Part shown: in pieces, positions 23,306-25,502 of the stretch
Position numbering within the stretch: the stretch's first letter is position 1
Layout of the letters: each line of letters starts with the position of its first letter
Origin: F1-120-MAGs023 sp038228615
GTDB taxonomy: Bacteria; Actinomycetota; Acidimicrobiia; IMCC26256; PALSA-610
Direction: 5' to 3'
NCBI GenBank assembly: GCA_038228615.1
Contig: JBBRPC010000028.1
Coordinates: 1 to 25,502, forward strand
DNA length: 25,502 nucleotides
Notes under the pieces: model-generated
The model's input: the letters and a program-made list of their open reading frames with translations, nothing else
What the model was told of the DNA's origin: nothing
Database searches by the model: none
Made by a program: the position numbers and the translations under genes

Positions 23306-24127
23306 TCACGAAACGCGCCGACCTGCCCTGGTAGTTCGCCAACGGTTGCTGACAACCGGCTCGCCACGGTTCCCAAGCTGAGAACGCGAGTTCGATTCTC
23401 GTCGCCCGCTCTCTTTGTTTTCCCTGGACAGCCGGGGTACGGCACCATCAATACCGTGTCCGTTTTCGTCCGATTCAATGGCCAACCCCGCGCCAACCCC
23501 GCGGAGCTTGCCGGACGCCGACACTGAGCGAAGCGCACGTAGTGGACGCGATTGTTCAACCAGGTCACCTAACAACGTTGCGATCGCAGCGTCACGGTCT
23601 TGTGTCGCGTGCTGGTATCGCAGCGCGGCGTCGGGCGAGGCATGACCCATCCGATGCATCAGCTCACGTGTGCTCGCGCCCGCGGCCGCTGTAATCGTGT
23701 TCGCGGTGTGGCGAAGATCATGCAGCGTGAAACGCTCGGGAAGTCCGACCTCGTCCTTGGCCGTATTCCAAGAGTTGCGCAGCACGTGCCGGCGAAGCGT
23801 TCCACCCTTGAGCCCGATGAACACGCGACCAGCAATCCCCGGGCCTGAGTACAACGCCTTGTGTTCTTCCAGTTCGCGTTTGAGCCCGGGAGGAATCGCA
23901 ACCGTACGTCGACCAGCCGCCGTCTTCGGCGGCGCGACGAGCAACATCCCGTTGGCAAGTTGGTGTTCCTGTTGATCGATCGTGATCGTGCCGTGGAGGA
24001 GGTTGACATGGCGACGCTCGAGACCGAGCAACTCGCCTACACGCAGACCCACAAACCCGGCGACCCCCGCGGCGAGGTCCGCATGACCTGGCACGCCAAG
24101 GAGACCCTGCGCGGCTTCTACGCACCA
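23306..24127 (-). pseudogene. Tyrosine integrase, catalytic domain only (N-terminus lost)
   Basis: The open frame runs from a stop at 24128 to one at 23306; the first possible start is GTG 24094. Numbering from it, all catalytic residues are present: Arg18 in GLRVGELLGL, a Lys near 57 in APPKTAAG, His125 and Arg128 in HDLRHT, His151 in RMGHAS and Tyr160 in LRYQHA. The N-terminal SAM-like and core-binding domains (usually 100-200 residues) are missing, with no match in any frame upstream, so the protein is probably inactive. The C-terminal tail after the Tyr is long, and the frame passes straight through the right att copy. The gene points toward that copy and lies outside the mini-island. Confidence 0.82.
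23370..23412 (+). repeat. Right att copy (tRNA-Gly 3' half duplicate)
   Basis: A perfect 43-bp duplicate of 21213-21255. The 5' half of the tRNA is absent, so it is not a gene. Reading frames across it give tRNA-antisense peptides that should not be called as proteins on their own. Confidence 0.93.
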
Positions 24128-24317
24128 TCACACCCCGCTGAAGTCCGAAGCGCCACTTTTGGTTTGGGTCGAGTTGCGGGCGCACTTGCGGGCGTTTCGG
24201 GATGTCTCGCGGACTTTTCGCGGACTGCGGACGACGGGCCGCCCACCCCGATGCGACGAGCGCCATGCGAGACGCATGTTCACATCACGCTCGACGGTCG
24301 GGCCGTAGGGTGCAGCC
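24128..24317. other. Intergenic junction without recognisable genes
   Basis: Between the broken integrase end and the TetR gene I see no coding region. It holds repeated GCGGAC words near 24210-24232 on the plus strand. It probably marks the breakpoint where the integrase N-terminus was lost. Confidence 0.4.
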
Positions 24318-24908
24318 ATGCCTGCCGAGATCGACCGCAACACGCGCCTCGATGACATCGCCCAAGCCACGCTCGATGTCGCATCTGATGCGGGGGTCGA
24401 CGCCGTCACCATACGCTCCGTAGCGGCTCGGCTCGGCGGATCCACCACCGTCATCACGAAGTTCGTTCCTTCCAGGGCTGCCCTGATCGACAACGTCATC
24501 CGCTACGTCCGAAGGGACTGGGGCGACGAGCGCAACCGCGAGGTCGACTCCAGGACCGGCATCGACCGGATCCGCGCGTTGATTCGGTGGTCCGTCGACA
24601 CCACTGACCGAGACCGCGTGATGCGACAGTTCTGGATCCGGGCGCTCGGCGATGACAACGAGCAGCGTCGGCGCGGAGCTCTCCGCGAGGACGCTCGACG
24701 CGAGCACGAACGGATCCGTGCTGCGGTGAACGAAACCAGTCGGGAAGAATGGGTCGCCGACCTGATCTACCTGGCCCTACGCGGCTATTACCTCTCGACC
24801 GTCGAAGACCCTCTTCGGTGGCCCGCCACGCGGGTCGCCTCGCACCTCGGGCTTCTCATCGACGCCACCGAGACACCGATTCGACGAACGTCCACGACGA
24901 AATCCTGA
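24318..24908 (+). CDS. TetR-family transcriptional regulator
   Basis: 196 residues. The N-terminal helix-turn-helix (about 10-55) reads LDDIAQATLDVASDAGVDAV, then TIRSVAARLGGSTTVITKFV, the usual TetR pattern. The C-terminal ligand domain is all-helical with LIYLALRGYYLSTVEDPLRW near the end. The gene lies 192 bases before a CocE-type hydrolase gene on the same strand, and two palindromic operators lie in that gap, so it is probably the local repressor of the hydrolase. The ligand is unknown. Base composition appears richer in GC than the genes left of the island. Confidence 0.88.
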   Translation: MPAEIDRNTRLDDIAQATLDVASDAGVDAVTIRSVAARLGGSTTVITKFVPSRAALIDNVIRYVRRDWGDERNREVDSRTGIDRIRALIRWSVDTTDRDRVMRQFWIRALGDDNEQRRRGALREDARREHERIRAAVNETSREEWVADLIYLALRGYYLSTVEDPLRWPATRVASHLGLLIDATETPIRRTSTTKS

Positions 24909-24923
24909 ACGAACGGAGTCGGC

Positions 24924-24962
24924 CCATCGACAAGGCCGAAGGCCGTCTGGGCCCGTCGATGG
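24924..24962 (+). terminator. Hairpin after the TetR gene
   Basis: CCATCGAC (24924-24931) pairs perfectly with GTCGATGG (24955-24962). The 23-base loop contains its own GGCC-GAA-GGCC repeat. It could terminate the TetR transcript, though no T-run follows. Confidence 0.45.
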
Positions 24963-25000
24963 TGGCGAGACGTCGTGATTGTGAGCGCGGCCTTCACTCG

Positions 25001-25045
25001 CTGACAGACAACGATGTTGCCTACACTGGACAACAGCGTTGTCCA
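25001..25045 (+). promoter_or_regulatory. Promoter with two TetR-type operators before the hydrolase gene
   Basis: A 19-bp palindrome, TGGACAAC-AGC-GTTGTCCA, is at 25027-25045. A weaker copy, GACAAC-GAT-GTTGCC, is at 25007-25021. Their centres are 22 bp apart, two helical turns. CTGACA (25001-25006) and TACACT (25022-25027) form a likely -35/-10 pair with the weaker operator filling the spacer and the stronger one covering the start of transcription. A bound repressor would shut the promoter; the neighbouring TetR protein is the natural candidate. Confidence 0.65.
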
Positions 25046-25100
25046 CAGTCTCGGGGACCGCTGCCGTCCGTCGGCGGACACAACCATTCCAGGAGTGCCC

Positions 25101-25502
25101 ATGTCCAGCAGCATCGAACACATCACGGCCGGGCCGATTCCTGACAGAGCCACTCAGCACATGATTCAAGTGCGCGACGGCGTGCACCTCGCCACCGACG
25201 TCTACCTGCCTGAGCACAGCTCGCCGACTGAGACCGTCCTGGTTCGACTGCCGTACGACAAGGACAGCCGGTATGTCTTCTTCGAGGCCGCCGCTAGGCG
25301 CTTCACCGAGCGGGGCTACGCCGTGGTGGTACAGGACGTGCGTGGCAAGTTCCGCTCCGAAGGCGACACGGTGGCGTTCTTGTACGAGGCCCACGATGGC
25401 TACGACACGATCGAATGGATCGTGCAGCAGGTCTGGTCCAACGGCGTCGTCGGCATGTTCGGCGACTCGTACTACGGGTTCACCCAATGGGCAGCCGTCA
25501 GC
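25101..25502 (+). CDS. CocE/NonD-family hydrolase (peptidase S15 fold), 3' end cut
   Basis: The first 134 residues are visible. The alpha/beta-hydrolase start has VRDGVHLATDVYLP (about 24-37), a PYDK motif with Tyr52 at the position expected for the oxyanion hole, RGYAVVVQDVRGKFRSEGD, and the nucleophile elbow GDSYYGF with Ser123. The family includes cocaine esterase, glutaryl-acylases and X-Pro dipeptidyl peptidases acting on esters or amides; the substrate is unknown. The ATG has AGGAG five bases upstream. The C-terminal jelly-roll domain lies beyond the window. Regulation by the upstream TetR gene is inferred from paired operators. Confidence 0.92.
   Translation, partial: MSSSIEHITAGPIPDRATQHMIQVRDGVHLATDVYLPEHSSPTETVLVRLPYDKDSRYVFFEAAARRFTERGYAVVVQDVRGKFRSEGDTVAFLYEAHDGYDTIEWIVQQVWSNGVVGMFGDSYYGFTQWAAVS

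Larger units (their letters stand above)
21256..23369. mobile_element. 2.1-kb tRNA-Gly mini-island carrying an AbiE-like toxin-antitoxin pair
   Basis: The segment between the two 43-bp att copies. Its only genes are the AbiEi-like and AbiEii-like pair, with a promoter region on the left and a hairpin on the right; no integrase, excisionase or transfer gene lies within it. The nearest integrase is immediately outside the right copy and is truncated. It could be a minimal island mobilised in trans, or the remnant of a tandem insertion. Confidence 0.75.

Noticed and set aside
23370..23412. Second tRNA-Gly gene
   Set aside because: Only the 3' half is present; no acceptor 5' strand or D arm lies upstream.
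23296..23568. 90-codon minus-strand frame with an NRTRVLSLGT peptide
   Set aside because: The peptide is a tRNA-Gly antisense translation, a frequent false gene, and comes from the att repeat.
24777..25487. 236-codon minus-strand open frame at the right end
   Set aside because: It is antisense to the CocE-type hydrolase, which has a ribosome site and catalytic motifs.
1..25502. CRISPR array or insertion sequence
   Set aside because: No regularly spaced repeats and no transposase-like protein in any frame. The only mobile-element signals are the att repeats and the integrase.

Overview
This is a bacterial chromosome segment, most probably from an actinomycete (Actinomycetota). The signs are moderately high GC by eye, HspR-type control of the dnaK operon, a Mycobacterium-like dUMP-forming dCTP deaminase, PspC-domain signalling genes, RDD membrane proteins and several apparently leaderless genes. 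An Acidimicrobiia-like lineage is a guess. The window falls into a conserved core (about 1-21180) and an accessory, island-like end (about 21183-25502).

Core, left to right. (1) On the minus strand, purA and purD (cut by the window edge) form a purine synthesis pair. (2) A minus-strand operon encodes a membrane-anchored cupredoxin and two Tat-exported ferritin-like proteins. (3) A small four-helix membrane protein faces, and overlaps tail to tail, a two-component system whose histidine kinase carries an N-terminal PspC domain. Divergent from the kinase is a PspC/LiaF-like membrane protein plus a 62-residue membrane protein, so the block looks like one cell-envelope stress module. (4) dnaK-grpE-dnaJ-hspR-clpB form an uninterrupted minus-strand chaperone operon, with a degenerate HAIR-like repeat upstream of dnaK. 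(5) On the plus strand come a single-domain cyclic-nucleotide-binding protein and a large membrane Fe-S oxidoreductase of the HdrD/GlpC type. (6) On the minus strand, dcd and two RDD-family membrane proteins form an operon. (7) A phosphotransferase of the APH fold is divergent from dcd and ends in a strong hairpin.

Accessory end. A tRNA-Gly(CCC) gene is intact at 21183-21253. Its 3' part, from the anticodon loop onward, is repeated perfectly over 43 bp at 23370-23412. Between the copies lies a 2.1-kb mini-island that holds only a two-gene operon: an AbiEi-like antitoxin/repressor with an N-terminal stretch resembling a PD-(D/E)XK nuclease fold, and an AbiEii-like nucleotidyltransferase toxin. 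Its promoter carries two 17-bp repeats 33 bp apart. Beyond the second att copy is a tyrosine integrase that keeps every catalytic residue but lacks its N-terminal DNA-binding half. A TetR-type regulator and the start of a CocE/NonD-family hydrolase follow, with two palindromic operators in front of the hydrolase.

The most unusual items are the tRNA-bounded toxin-antitoxin mini-island with its nuclease-like antitoxin domain, the integrase frame that reads through the att site, the Tat ferritin-like pair with a shared motif ahead of the Tat signal, and the paired PspC stress module.
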